Of a DNA stretch of 64,000 bases, positions 48,466 to 60,393 are shown in pieces (position 1 is the first letter of the stretch; each line of letters begins with the position of its first letter). The notes beneath the pieces are model-generated. The model had not been told where the DNA came from and ran no database searches. It was given only the letters and a program-made list of their open reading frames with translations. Made by a program: the position numbers and the translations under genes. The DNA lies in contig CACRXP010001322.1 in NCBI GenBank assembly GCA_902702965.1, forward strand, positions 1 to 64,000, written 5' to 3'. This DNA comes from Spirometra erinaceieuropaei. Its lineage: Eukaryota > Platyhelminthes > Cestoda > Diphyllobothriidea > Diphyllobothriidae.

Positions 48466-48839
48466 TTCTACTGGCCAAGTAGTGTGTCAGCTTTCACTTC
48501 TGGATTAATGAGACATGACTGTGACAGAAGTCCAGTTTGCACAGTCCATACTTTTTCGAAACAAATGCTTTTTTTGAACTATCGTCTGGGTTTCCACTCT
48601 AGGATAGGCCTTGATTTGGTAATATTCCTTTGGCTTCCGTTTGTTGGGTAAACTTGGTAGCGTAATGTGCGTGCTCGCTTTTAATGCGAGATCGGTCAAG
48701 TCGCCTTTATCATTGTCAGTTATGTTTCAAATGGATCCTAACGTACTCCGACGAAATCAAGTTAGGCCCTCTTCGTGTACTCCGTTAGGAATAACTGCAT
48801 GGATAATTTGGCTAGTTGCACACGCTCTAGTGCTGTTTT
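48466..48839. other. No gene recognised
   Basis: Short frames without known domains. Confidence 0.45.
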
Positions 48840-48965
48840 TCGAGAGTTCAACCATTGCAAACAACGCTGTCCACCGTGTGTCCCATCGAGTGTAAATGAA
48901 ATAGTTTATAGTGGGACAGACTTGCCCTGCGTCTGTCGCACTCACTCCGCCATCAACCATCTGGG
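48840..48965 (-). repeat. R-A fragment
   Basis: On the minus strand: AGACGCAGGGCAAGTCTGTC, ACTATAAACTATTTCA and GTGGACAGCGTTGTTTGC in R-A order. Confidence 0.55.
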
Positions 48966-49117
48966 GTCGGCGTCAGGGCGACAGAAGTCAGGCCCGAGTG
49001 ATGTGACTGACAAAGGTATACAGCCCGTCTAGGTTTCCGTACAGTATATGTGGTCGCCGCGAGTGCGACTCAGAGCTAACATGCGCGAGAGTGTCATAGA
49101 GGCCGCGTTAAAAATAA

Positions 49118-49740
49118 GCCATTGACCAGTCATATCCAACCCCAAGTGTGCATCACATGAGATTCGAACCCGAGATCTTTGGTCATGGAGTTTGACACTC
49201 TACCACTGAGCCACGGGCCGTTGTCCTGTCGGTTGTGATCGGGAATATCAATTATGACAGATGGGCGCTCACCGATCAGGCTACAGAATGTGCTTGTTCT
49301 GTTGTGCCTTGAACCCTCGCAGGCAGTTGCACAGCGACTAGTACTATACGCAGATAAGGCGATACCGACAAAGACAAGGGAGACTAGAATGGCCATTTCT
49401 GGCTTATTAGCCATCATCAGCCAGTCATAATTGATACTCCCGATCATAACCGACAGGACAACGGGCCCGTGGCTCAATGTTAGAATGTCAAACTCCATGA
49501 CCAAATATCCCGGATTCGAATCTCAAGTGATACACACTTGGGGTTGGGTATGACTGGCTGATGACGGCTAATAAGCCAGAAATGGCCATTCTAGTCTCCC
49601 TGGTCTTTGTCGGTATCATGTCATGAACTTCCACCACTAGTCACTGTGCGACTTCTTGCGAGCGTTCAAGTATGAGCCCAAAGGCACAACAGAACGAGCA
49701 CGTTCTGTAATCTGATCGGTGAGCGCCCATCTGTCATAAG
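49118..49740. mobile_element. tRNA-derived retroposons, inverted arrangement (family S, second head type)
   Basis: 49118-49438, minus strand: partial body, tail (GTGCAACTGCCTGCGAGG, CACAACAGAACAAGCACA), leader (TTCCCGATCACAACCGACAG), head GGCTCAGTGGTAGAGTGTC with B box GGGTTCGAATCTC, then part of a second body. 49432-49740, plus strand: leader, head, B box GGATTCGAATCTC, body (TAATAAGCCAGAAATGGCC, GGTCTTTGTCGGTATCATG) and tail. The head differs from that of the 48 kb pair while body and tail are shared. No clear flanking duplication. Confidence 0.8.
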
Positions 49741-49799
49741 CCATCGAGTCCGACTCACAAGCCAGAGAAGTTACTCCGTCAGTTAATAGTCATCTAAGG

Positions 49800-49950
49800 G
49801 AGGATTTTTAACTCACAGTGATATATTAAACTGCGTTTAACTGGTTACAGGACGGAATGTGCTGAAGTGCCGTGGATAAGGTCGCAAAAGTTCGACCTAA
49901 CTGTCTCTTCCCTCTCCCAGGCACAAGTCGACTGTCTTTTCCTGTCGGTC
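49800..49950 (+). repeat. R-D fragment
   Basis: GTTCGACCTAACTGTCTC, CCCTCTCCCAGGCACAAG and CTTTTCCTGTCGGTC match 19.92-20.05 kb in order. Confidence 0.4.
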
Positions 49951-50009
49951 ATCAACTGGTGACACTTTGCACAGTTGCTTAAATAGCATGAAGCCTAAAG
50001 TTCTGTAAA

Positions 50010-50440
50010 CATCTGCTATGTCAGGATCAGCAAACCATGGTCCTTACAGTTCGGTATGCGTGACAGTTCTCCGATACCTAGTTCCCTGCCGGTAGATGCG
50101 TTTGCGCTCCCGCTGAGTAAACAGGTCGTGAGCACAACTGCTCCGCCATTCTCGTCTTCCTGACCTGTTTTGGTGCTGTTTTGGTTTAAATATTGGTTAA
50201 GTATTATGTGGACCAGGGGGTGCCGAGTTGAGCGCCAAAACGCGAGCCGGGTTGTGCCATCCACTTGCGCCCTCCCCCTCTCCGATCTTCTTGACTTGGT
50301 CTCGACAGATGAGGGAGGAGAGAATGCGGTAGATGCAGCGCAAGTCTACACTCTCTATAAACTAAATTACGCGCGAGTAACCGTGCCTGTTTCACTTTGC
50401 TATGGGGTGGACAGTGAACATATTCGATAATGATGATCTA
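50010..50440 (+). repeat. R-A interspersed repeat, long copy
   Basis: CCTAGTTCCCTGCCGGTAGA, GCGCTCCCGCTGAG, GTGGACCAGGGGGTGCC, GCCATCCACTTGCGCCC, ATCTTCTTGACTTGGTCTCG, GGTAGATGCAGCGCAAGTCT and CTATAAACTAAATTACGCG in the full R-A order on the plus strand. Confidence 0.75.
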
Positions 50441-52000
50441 ACTTTTCGTTGTTTTGGGATGCGCGACTCTGTGATGCTCTGCGATGCATCTGTGTACACT
50501 ATGCGCTTGCAGTAATAACAGGCCGTGAGAAGGTTTGACAGAGTAGTTTCTATGGCCTAAGCAATACTAAACACCCAAAACGTATTTTTTGATGGAAAAT
50601 GTTGCTTATGATATTAATTCTTACAGGAAGAGGTGTGCCTTCATGTCTTTACTTAGATTCGCTGTTGCCTCTAATGACAATTCAGACGTGCATCCGAAAA
50701 GTCAGAACAATTTTACTCTTGCCGGAACTGACTTGACGCTTTCAGAACTTTGGAAATATGCATGCAATTAAGCTTCAACCCACATCAGCTGTCTGGTCCA
50801 CCAAGGAGACTGTTTATCTGCTTCTTGCCAATAGAAACGAAAAAACGAGTCCCAGGAAGCAGTCTTGCTTCTTATTAACCACGTTACTAATAAAAGGTTG
50901 AACTCAGCCGTTTGACCTGAAAATATTGCATTTAAAAAGCAAGTTACAATTCACGCCATTCTCTGATAACACGAGCTGCAGCAAGGAAGCAGTATGCGAC
51001 ACCATTCAAGAGGCAGAACCCAGGTCGTCATGTTATGCGCGACCGGTAGGAGCTAAGCAGCGGAAAGGAGAACGCGACAAAAAGTTAAGGGTTAAGTTTC
51101 CGCTAAAATGTTCAAATAAGCTCTTTTGCGAACCTGAAACTAAGCGGGAAAATTGGGAAGTGATGCTAACCAACGCCTACGTACCTAGGGTGGCTAAGTG
51201 CAGCGCCATAGGGGGATTTACGCAGGGTCAGAGTTCAGGGAGTCGATCTGACCAGTGGCATCCTAAGGCGGGGAGCGCACGTCAACCTTAGATGATCAGT
51301 CAGGGAATGCCAACCCCACGGCACCTCAATCAGCAAAGAATTGCGAGGGGACACAACTATGCAGTCCACATAGCAAACAGAGCTAAAATGCAGAAGTCAT
51401 TCGTCTTGACGAAGGTATTATTGAAGGTAATGATGCAATATAACGGAAGGTGATCCAGGGCAATGCCATGAAATATGAAACTAAACACTTTTAAATAAAT
51501 AGGCAATAAAGTTTGGAAATTTAAGTAATTTGTGCATTTTTGTTGCAAAACCGTAACGACCCCGCCAGCAATTGCCAGAGATAGACTCCCTCATTTCGAT
51601 TCGCCGACGGCAGTCGATAAGATTGGCAGTGCGATTGGGAGGCCACAAGTCATAAGGTATTGTCAGGAAAGGAGGCCACTCGCAACAGCCCAGACCTGTG
51701 TGTGCCACATGCAGATGAAGCTATACGCAAGGAGACTAAACACGGACATTGCTGTTTTCCAGTGCAGCCGAAGTCGGTGACAGAAGTCAGTCAGACGCGA
51801 CTCTTTACTAGAGAATAGCCATCTAACTTTAGCGAAAATTATGAAAATATCACGGAGGTCTATCCAGTACAGCAAGCCCGTACAACTCAAGGAGTTAGTA
51901 ATATCCAGTAACCTCTTTTTTCTACTACCACTTTTAAGTGTATAAAAAGTTTGATCTGCAACATTTAGATTATAGAATAACCCGTTTGCATGAGGTAGAA
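50441..52000. other. No gene recognised
   Basis: The longest frame is 50926-51291 plus (121 codons, Lys/Arg-rich). It starts without a clear context and shows no domain. Confidence 0.45.
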
Positions 52001-52019
52001 GAGGGAAGGGAAAGGAGAT

Positions 52020-52520
52020 GTAAAGTTGACTATGATGTCTCAGTGGCAAGGAAATTGAGAAAACGACAGTGGAGCCGTCCCTGTCAGTAGACGGTGGCCA
52101 CGTAATAAAGGTATCCCTGCAGTGGTGTAGTGGATTGACTGGAAGTGAGAGATTATGTAGGAAGTCATTGACAACCCTCATCAGTGGCAGCGAAACCCAG
52201 TAAGCTACAGTCAACCCGTTCCCGCCGTGGCATGACCGGTGGATGTGGCTATCTAATGAAGGTTTCCGCGAGAGGGGGGGAGTGCAGTGGGGTTACTCAA
52301 AGTAAGATGTCGTAAAATTTGCTACTGACAGACATACCGAGCAGCGAACAGTGGACCCGTTCCATAGCAGGATGAAACCGATGGATGTTCGCCGATTACT
52401 AAAGTTTTTTGTGTAGGGATGCAAACGGTTGAATCGGAACCTGAAGTTAACAAGAAAGTCGTTAACACGGAAACCAAGTAGCCGACTGAGTGGCCTCAGC
52501 CAGAGGCTATCGCCGATAAA
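52020..52520 (-). repeat. Diverged duplication of about 200 bp, unit unknown
   Basis: 52040-52190 and 52330-52490 resemble each other on the minus strand at both DNA and peptide level: VNDFLHNLSLPVNPLHHC against VNDFLVNFRFRFNRLHPY, and DGSTVVFSISLPL against NGSTVRCSVCLSV. The minus frames are 183 and 80 codons. The matched residues suggest either an old coding duplication or a repeat that happens to be open. No recognised family. Confidence 0.4.
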
Positions 52521-52539
52521 AAAAATTTCACCCAAAGCA

Positions 52540-53220
52540 GTCTCCTAGGTGAAACTAGCGTCGCCTGAAAAGGAGTAAGGGTTCAGATGGAAGAAGCTTA
52601 AATCTGTACCAAGCCAAACAACCAAAGATATACACCTCTACCTTCACAAAATGAGTAGGTAGTTAAAAGTATTATTCTAAGTGAGATCGCATAATGCGGC
52701 TTTGTCCTAGCAGTATCTGGTCAATAATTCTGGCAGAAGCGACTGCCATCAAGCTACGGAGACCGGTCCAGTGCGCGCAGAAGAATCCCCTGCACGCTCC
52801 GCGTCTACCGTAAACAAAGATTGAGTGACTGCATGCACGTCTCCGCGTCCCCCGTTCCCCCCTCCACTTCCCCTTGTGACACCTAAGCCTCGCTGGGAGT
52901 CACTGTACCCTCCCCCCCACATATTCGCATATCCCGGTTGTATGAAATGACTAATCGTTATCGGTTTATCTTTTTGCTTACACTTTTCACTTTGTACCTC
53001 GTTCCCATTTAAATGTACTTGCCCGGCAAGAATTTATCGAAAGTACGCGTATGCTTGCCAAATGGTCTTCCAAATTATTCCATGGGAATCTTCGCAACTC
53101 TAATTTATTTTGGAACGACTGTGACAACCTAGGAAATCCTGTTTGGACAGTCAACTTACTGAACCAGATTCGGTGGATTCAATTTTCCAGTAGGCTGAAC
53201 GAATATCGGCTTCCGGTGGG
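52540..53220. other. No gene recognised; C-rich stretch
   Basis: 52845-52925 is pyrimidine/C-rich. No frame of note. Confidence 0.45.
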
Positions 53221-53221
53221 G

Positions 53222-53315
53222 CTTCGAAGCTCAGGTGGCCAGATCGTTTGCTGTACTTAAGCCTTCCCCTCGGTGTCGTGAGTTGGATTCCCACCGAGGC
53301 CGCCGAGTTTTTTAC
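53222..53315 (+). repeat. Possible tRNA-derived sequence, long variable arm
   Basis: GCTCAGGTGGCCAGATCG as an A-box-like stretch, then 45 bases, then GAGTTGGATTCCCACCGAGG as a B-box-like stretch. The spacing would fit a class II tRNA such as Leu or Ser. The acceptor stem does not pair well, so I take it as a retroposon head or pseudogene. Confidence 0.4.
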
Positions 53316-56300
53316 AGATGGGTCAAAATAAATTATGCGAAATCTCCCAAACACCTATTAACTATATCGGCGCATGTTTCGTTTTTTGTCGCGCGACCGT
53401 CACAACTCATTTGTCCGCCTAGCATAGCCACTCACTTTGATTCAGTGAAACAGAAAAAACACAACTCAGCGCACATGTTTTCCACCTGGATGATGTCAAG
53501 TGGCTAGTTTTTCTCTTAATTTGTTTAATTGTCGGTTCAGCCTACTCAGACGCAACTCTGTGTATGATTTGTTCGCTAATGTAAGCCGAATCATCGTTTT
53601 TGCTGAAAATTGAGTCTAAAGTACGACACGGAAAGTCTCAAATAATTTGGTCTAAAAACAAAGTTCACTCATTGCATAATCTTTAGACAAAGATAGAGGC
53701 TTTTAAGTGTTCTATTTTTGGACGGTTTCCGACATATTAGCTGAAATAGTGAAAGATAACTAGACGCAGAAAGCTTTTAGATTCATGTGACTTCATATTA
53801 TCACCATGGCAACTAACAACCACCCCTGGAAATCATTCGCCGTTATTGTGTTTCGTCATGACGACCTGTGTGTAAAAGTTCGCAAATTTTGACGTTTCAG
53901 ACATGCTGACCATTATTTATATGTTATGACGCATTTTGTGCTTCTAGACTAAAGGCATAAGTGTGCATGCAGAAAGAAGATCAAGGGCGGTTTCTGGAGT
54001 CCATAGTATATTAACCTCCATACGATCTCATCTGCATCGACCAACGAAAGCCGGCGGTTGTGCTTCATAATCGCAGCCAGTGGGGTGTCAGGTAAGAACG
54101 AGCTGAAAGCCAGTATAATCTTCGTGGTATCGACATCGGTAAAACACAAGTAAAAAGTCTACTGGGGACTCGAGGGCCGGCGGACGACTGCTATTTATGT
54201 AATGAAGAGGAATCATGTAAATATTATGAGGCATGTTAATCGCATGAAATACCTGTGTGCATTTCCAACAAGTGTTCTTACTTCACTAACGTGTGCCCGA
54301 AGGCATTTATTGGTTCTTTTACAAATATGCAAGTTCGATGTAAGAACCATGCTCGATTAAAGTTGTGGTTTGATTCTTATGCAAACAAATACATACGCGG
54401 AGAAAAAATCATGCCTAAGGAACCTGGCTTGGTGTTCTTCAGTGTTTTAAGCGTGAACAAATTAGTTAGTGCGCATTCAAGTATTTCAGTCAGTCGTTCG
54501 TAAATCTCGGCTCAACTATATTTAACTCGCCGCTGTAGACCTAAACGTATGATCAGTAAGCCGAAACGCACTTCATTGGCACTGGTAGTGAGAGCGTACA
54601 TATGAAATATTTAATCTTAACTGATCCGGGCAGAAAATAAGGGCGCAACGGAGGAAAACGTGCACGTTTGCTGATGACGATGACAATTATATGGATGTGA
54701 GACTCCTCTCAAACCCATGGGATGATCTGAAGCTTGTGTAAGTGCCGCCAAAGGCGATGCTCATGACGGCTGCAACAGCAGACAAATGGGTTTTGGGATC
54801 GATGTTGAGACTTAAGTTGAGTATGCAACAGTTCCACCAAATCAGGTTAAACTTAACTGTCCAGTCAGCGTAATTAACCAGCACTGTATTCACTTTGTTA
54901 AGGGCACAGGCAAAACAAGCTCAAATCTCCGAACTGTCTTGTAAAAATTAAAAAACTTAAAATAAACGGACACTTTACGGTCCTTATGTGGTCGTTCCAA
55001 GAAGTGTTTGGTGTACATAACCCCACGCCTCTTTACGCACTATCCTGAGACATAGCGTGGTGGAAGCTTTAGTGAACATCGCAACTCTAGCCTTAGGTGC
55101 AATAAATGACAGCATGAAAAACTATTTCCTGTTGCTGTCCTTGATTGACTCCATTGAGAATGCTTTCATATAATACCGACTGGTCCTAATTGGTTACAAC
55201 ACCTAAAAGCACGGAAAGTCACTTAAAGTTATTTCAAATCTGCTATCATGTTGACTTTTAGCTCAAATATATTTCCGAACAGCAGCATTTAAATCACTGG
55301 CAGGGACTATTCATTTATGTTCCGTTTTTTGTCTATCGTTTTTACTTCATCCAAAAAAATTATGTTTCCGGGAGAGGCGAGTAAAAACGCAAATCCTCAG
55401 AGCCGTCGGGTATGAAACATCTTCAAATGCATTACTACAACAAAGGATATAGCTTAGTTCGAATGTGTATAAAGTCAGTTATTCGGTCGGGGTACATTAC
55501 AATGTGCGACAACCCTCGAAGGTCGTGAGACCCGTGCAAGAGTACATATGCGAATACGATACACTAACGGATGCACATTGGCCTACTTGATTTTCGAATC
55601 AAATCATAGCAACATCGGGAAGCCAGTGAAACAGTGTTCATTCATTTGTTTCTGAAGATGTGCCTCATCTGTACGGACGAAGAGGATTAGGCGGCCGAAA
55701 AAGAGCTTATGAAGAATCAGACACATTTCATGGTGTGCATAATTTGTGCTGAATGCGTGTATGTTTTTGACTGTCGAAATGCCGGTTCCGTGTTCTTGGT
55801 GGTCAGGGCTGCGGTTGACTGAATAAGATAGAATGTCAAACACACTTCTGTATTAGTCCATGAGTATCCCTGTCGGCACATCAGTTATTTCACTATGGAC
55901 AACGGGAAATACTATAGAACATAAATGAGCATAACATGTTGGTCAAAAAAATCGAACCTTAAATTATTTTGTATATTATAGAAAGGTTAGTTTTCCATAT
56001 AAGACATATTAAAACATAAAAACCGTAAATGGAGAAAATTCTTGTTAAAGTAGGGTATTTTCCTGGATTTGTACATATAAATAGGCCCACTCATTAAATA
56101 TAAAACCTCTGCAGAAATTGTAGTCCATGCCACCAGAAAGTAAGCAGCTGCAATCCACCGAAAGCTAACAAGAGAGCCGAAAGCACGCCTTATTTAAATA
56201 TATCCTATAGTTCCGCTAGCTTTTAATCAGCCCGCAGTTTCCAGTCTTCATCACATCTATACTTTTCTGTTGTCTCATTTTATGCGAAAACAGGAACAAA

Positions 56301-57400
56301 CAGTAAGTGACCTAATTCACGAAACGTGGTAACGGAAATTGAGGCAACCGGTTGTGTACGACTAAAATGCTGCACATTTTGCTTATTGTCCAGTCCATTA
56401 CGGAAAATGTCCTTTTTGCATATACAGTATGTTTATATGTAATTTTGTCGGTGAAAATGTTTACACATTTGAGCGGAAATCTACGTTACCGGACATTCTG
56501 ACAATTTTCTACACCAATAGCTATTTTAGATTCAGCCTGCATATCCGCGCGTTTTTTACGGGAAAAGTAATCCAAACTCGAGCGTTTTACGAAATGAAGC
56601 TTAGCTTACCTGAAAATTCGTTTTTTCTTCATGTAAATCAAGTGAAGCGTGATGTAAGCCAGCAGAATATTTTTATTTAACCTAATTTTTTATCGATTTT
56701 AAAAAATCAGGCTTGCATGCCCTAAAACGTTGTAAATACGTCGACTAGCAATCCTTGATCTGCTATTTTCCCGACCTTTGCAAATACGCAACAACCTACC
56801 GCAAAAATGTCCTCCTCAAAGTGGTTATGTCAACTTCAAAGCATGGGATATAACACTAGGCCGTCAAGTAGGAAACTTGAAGAAAGGAAACAAAACTCGT
56901 TAACGTTTAATAATTATGAAAAATGGTTTATTTCATTTAAGCGTGTGTCAGTACCGGCAAAACACTTCTGCAACTTCAATGGTAGATTGTTCAGTCTGAT
57001 GGCGTAAAATCCTTGTAATCGAGAATTAATTAAATCTTGGGAGGCCTATTTTACGGTGCTGTCGGAATTAAATTGTTTCCAAATAAAAAGTTATTCCAAT
57101 TCCTGAAGAAGTGGCGACGAGTGGGGACATGATTTTATGAGTATGGTGGTTAATGGAGGTTTTCTAACTCAAGCTCAAGCAGCTCTGCCACTGTAGGTCG
57201 TGCGATTTGTTACCTTACGTTGTCATGCAATATGATAGGAGTCAATCGGTTAACCAATCTAGGTTGTTCTTCGGCACATAGTCTGAGCCGTTATTGAGGT
57301 CTCGCAGGATCCCGATCAGTGATTCTCACTGGTTTTGTGGTTTTTTAACAAGTATGTAGTCGACCTTTCAGTATGATCATTTCTGAGGCACAAGGTGAGT
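53316..57400. other. No gene recognised
   Basis: 4 kb of AT-rich DNA with frames up to 83 codons. 53695-53735 weakly resembles an internal piece of the palindromic family. CAGTAAGTGACCTAATTCAC at 56310 resembles a left end of that family, without a matching right end. Confidence 0.4.
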
Positions 57401-57559
57401 ATTTATCTCGATAATGTTGCATACATTTCAGCGCACAAAAATTGGCAAATATGTTACCCTTAGAACGTGCTTTTCAGACGGCATAGATGAACCACCCATT
57501 CCAAATCTCGATGTTCCAATCTTCTGCAACAAGACGGTCACAAACGGGCATGTCTGACA

Positions 57560-58374
57560 GCAGTGTGACATTGTTCATTAATAGCCCATTCCTGAGTATT
57601 ATTGACACTCAGCGTCTGGGCGTAAGCTGCAAAACCTGCTGTGCCAAAGCCAATATGACGAAGACGTCAATTCCCACCGCCTAGATCTATGAGAACGATT
57701 GCGGCGTCCAGCCAACGAATATCAGTATGACCGCAGGACGGGTGTTACCTTGCATTCTTCATTTACTTGCTCTGAACTTGTACGCCTTCTACTCATCAGT
57801 CAGTATGACACTTCTTTCCGCTACACATTTCCTTATAAAGGAAATCAGGGCCATGCAGCTACTATCGATAACCTGCTCAAAGAGAGCTTTATTTCGTTTT
57901 TTTATCATACATGCCGACTAGCCACCAGTGTCTTCTGAGCCTAGTCATGTTGCATTTTAGGCGGCTCACGAGCGTTTCATTGACTTTCACTTCCACTCCG
58001 GTGCCCCCAGTCTAACTGGTTTCCTTCATAAGGGCCGCGGGGCAGACGTTGCAACGTATTACATACCATTTGTGTGACACTCCAACATTTTTTCGCACTC
58101 CATGACCCTTGTTGCCTTTAAAAATGCCTGCCAAATCTTCACGCTTGCTCCGGTTGCTAATCGGTTCCTCTCAAGCATCGGGCCGCTTCTAAGTGCTTCC
58201 CGCCTTCTGAATCGTGCACATCGGAACACGACCGTCCGTCTTGGGCTCCCTGACTTGCAGACGCACTTCATGTTTGCATTGGCACGTTAGCAGCTTTGGC
58301 AGTAGTCCTCTGGCATGACAGTACTCCACAATCTTTTCCGAATCAGTAACTTCCATGACTTCCTCAGTTTTCAT
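57560..58374 (-). pseudogene. Merlin/ISXO2-like transposase remnant
   Basis: Minus strand from 58374 down: MKTEEVMEVTDSEKIVEYCH and ARGLLPKLLTCQC (N-terminal region), a frame change to VVFRCARFRRREALRSGPML (zinc-ribbon-like region), then GTGVEVKVNETLVSRLKCN near 58.0 kb, where the family has a DES motif (Asp replaced by Asn here), HWWLVGMYDKKTK, a stop, SLFEQVIDSSCMALISFIRK and CVAERSVILTDE-stop-KAYKF (second Asp region, TDE), and a possible third block VNNTQEWAINE near 57.6 kb. Merlin is a known DDE DNA transposon of schistosomes and other animals. At least three breaks; dead. Identification rests on recalled motifs. Confidence 0.65.
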
Positions 58375-58538
58375 ATGTCGACCTGGTTGCGATGGTGTGG
58401 TTTTCCTGCTTGCTACTGTTCATGATCTGTAGTTTTAAGAGGAAAAATAATTAATCAAAAATGCACTTGTCCATTAAGTATTTTCTATTTACACGGCCGT
58501 CTTTGCTTATTTACTCTGGATTTTTCAATATCTACATA

Positions 58539-59533
58539 CAGTATGTGGGTTGACTCACGAAATGTCAACCAAAATTCCGAAATGCGTTTTCGTTTTGAAA
58601 AGATTAATTAGGCAGGTTTATAAAAATAATTATCTTGCAGCATGATTCCATAATAATTATGTTACTTCGGGATGCCGGCTCCCGAACGAACTTCTTTCTG
58701 GCTTCATTTAACAACTATACACTGTAAAAATGACAAATTGCGTAGCTTGCATTCTCCCCATTGATTTTGGATGGCCTTAAAAAGTTCAATTATATTTCAT
58801 GGGAAAACATGCCAAAAAGTATTCATTCGTTTGCTCAATTGGTAGATAATTACGCTTTATTTCAAATTTATGCTCAAAGAAGGAGTATGATTCGGGTTTC
58901 AAAAACATTTACAGTTCCCGAATAGTGTTGAATCCGACCTGCCGTTACACTTTCATTCAGGGTTTGCAGACCAAGAGTCGCATATTTTCCGCGTACGAAA
59001 AGCCGTGTATTTTGTATGGCGTTAAAGGGAGGCTGTGTGAAATTCATAAAATTTAGCAGTGGATGTCAGACATATTGTCAACTCTACAAGCCACATTGGT
59101 AAATACAAAGACATAACGCTTTATGGACGGTTATTTCATCGTATTAAAAAATCTCACGATTAGAAATTTGTTAGAATCCGAATTATACTCCTTATTTCAG
59201 TATAAAATTGGAAGAAGACGTAATTTTCCACCGAACGAGTAAAAGAACGAATGCTTTCATACATGCTTTCCATGAAATATAATTGGATTTTTAAGGGCAT
59301 CGAAAATCAATACTAAAAATTAATACTAAATAAGTAGTCATTTTTTAAAAGGTATAATTTTCTTATGCGGTCGGAAAGAAGTTCGTTCGTAAGCCGGCAT
59401 CCTGAGGTAACCGAATTATTATAGAATTGTGCTGCATGATACTCCATTTTACAATTCTATTTAATTAATCTTTTCCAGACGACAAGGCACTTCGGAATTT
59501 CGATTGACATTTCATGAGTTAACCCATCTTCTG
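58539..59533. mobile_element. Palindromic (foldback) element 5
   Basis: A 995 bp element flanked by TA (58537-58538 and 59534-59535). Left end CAGTATGTGGGTTGACTCAC; right end inverse CAGAAGATGGGTTAACTCAT. Arms share AAATGTCAACCAAAATTCCG with its inverse and GAACGAACTTCTTTC with GAAAGAAGTTCGTTC. The outer 25 bases differ from elements 1-3, so it is a subfamily. Confidence 0.82.
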
Positions 59534-59774
59534 TATATAGCAATTCGATTACTCCTACACAACTTAGGTCATTGCCAATTTATTTTTGAGACACCTAACA
59601 CTTTTTACTATGTATGTATAATAGCACACGAGGTTATTTATTATTACGTACATTACTCAGGCTTCGAGCTGCTTTCTAATTTGGGTTCGCTATCGTTCAC
59701 TAACAACTCAAACTCATACACTAAAAACAGAGGTGGTGGATACATTACACATTGTTCGTCGCTATATCGTTTGG

Positions 59775-60391
59775 AATCGCATAATTTTGAATCCGACATG
59801 CCGTTGCGCTTGCTTTCGGAGTTTCGCAACCATTAACCGTATATTTTCCGGCTGCGAAAAATCACACATCTCTATGCTCTGCTAAGATGAGGCCATATGG
59901 TATTTTTTTAAATTTAGCGGTAGATTTGGGTCATATTGTAAATGTTCCAAGCAACATTAGTAACTGCAAAAATGATGTTTTACTGACCGACATTTCACGG
60001 TCTTGAAAAATCCTATAATTAGGAACTTTCATAAAACCAAACCATACCCTTCTTTCAAGTATAAAATTTGAGGAAGACGTAATTTGCTATCAAATGAGTA
60101 AAAGAATGACTATTTTTGTGCATGTTTTCAATGAAATATATTTGAATGTATAAGGACATCTAACATCAATGAGAAAAAATCCCACTATCTAAATAGTCAT
60201 TTTTGACAGAGTGTAGTTTCTCAGGTACTTGAAAAGAAGTTTGTCAAAGGGCGGGCATACTGAAATAACTGGATTATTATGGGATTATGCAGCACGGTGA
60301 TTAATATTACAGTCCTACTTATGTATTATTTTCCATTCGGAAACGCAGTTTTGAACTTCGGCCAACATTTCATGAGTTATCACATCAACTG
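59775..60391. mobile_element. Palindromic (foldback) element 6, left arm missing
   Basis: Starts with GAATCCGACATGCCGTTGCG, which matches the spacer of element 5 at 58.93 kb, and runs through the spacer and right arm to ATTTCATGAGTTATCACATC then AACTG and TA (60392-60393). It lies in the same orientation as element 5, about 240 bases after it. The left arm is absent. Confidence 0.7.
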
Positions 60392-60393
60392 TA

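Noticed and set aside
49150..49215. Possible functional tRNA gene
   Set aside because: A and B boxes are good, but the stretch is the head of a retroposon with family body attached and its acceptor stem does not close.
51663..52214. 183-codon minus frame as a host gene
   Set aside because: No domain, no splice or start context, and part is a diverged duplication; listed as a repeat and a finding.
56300..57200. Possible seventh palindromic element starting at 56310
   Set aside because: The left end CAGTAAGTGACC resembles the family, but I found no inverted right arm, so it is at most a fragment.
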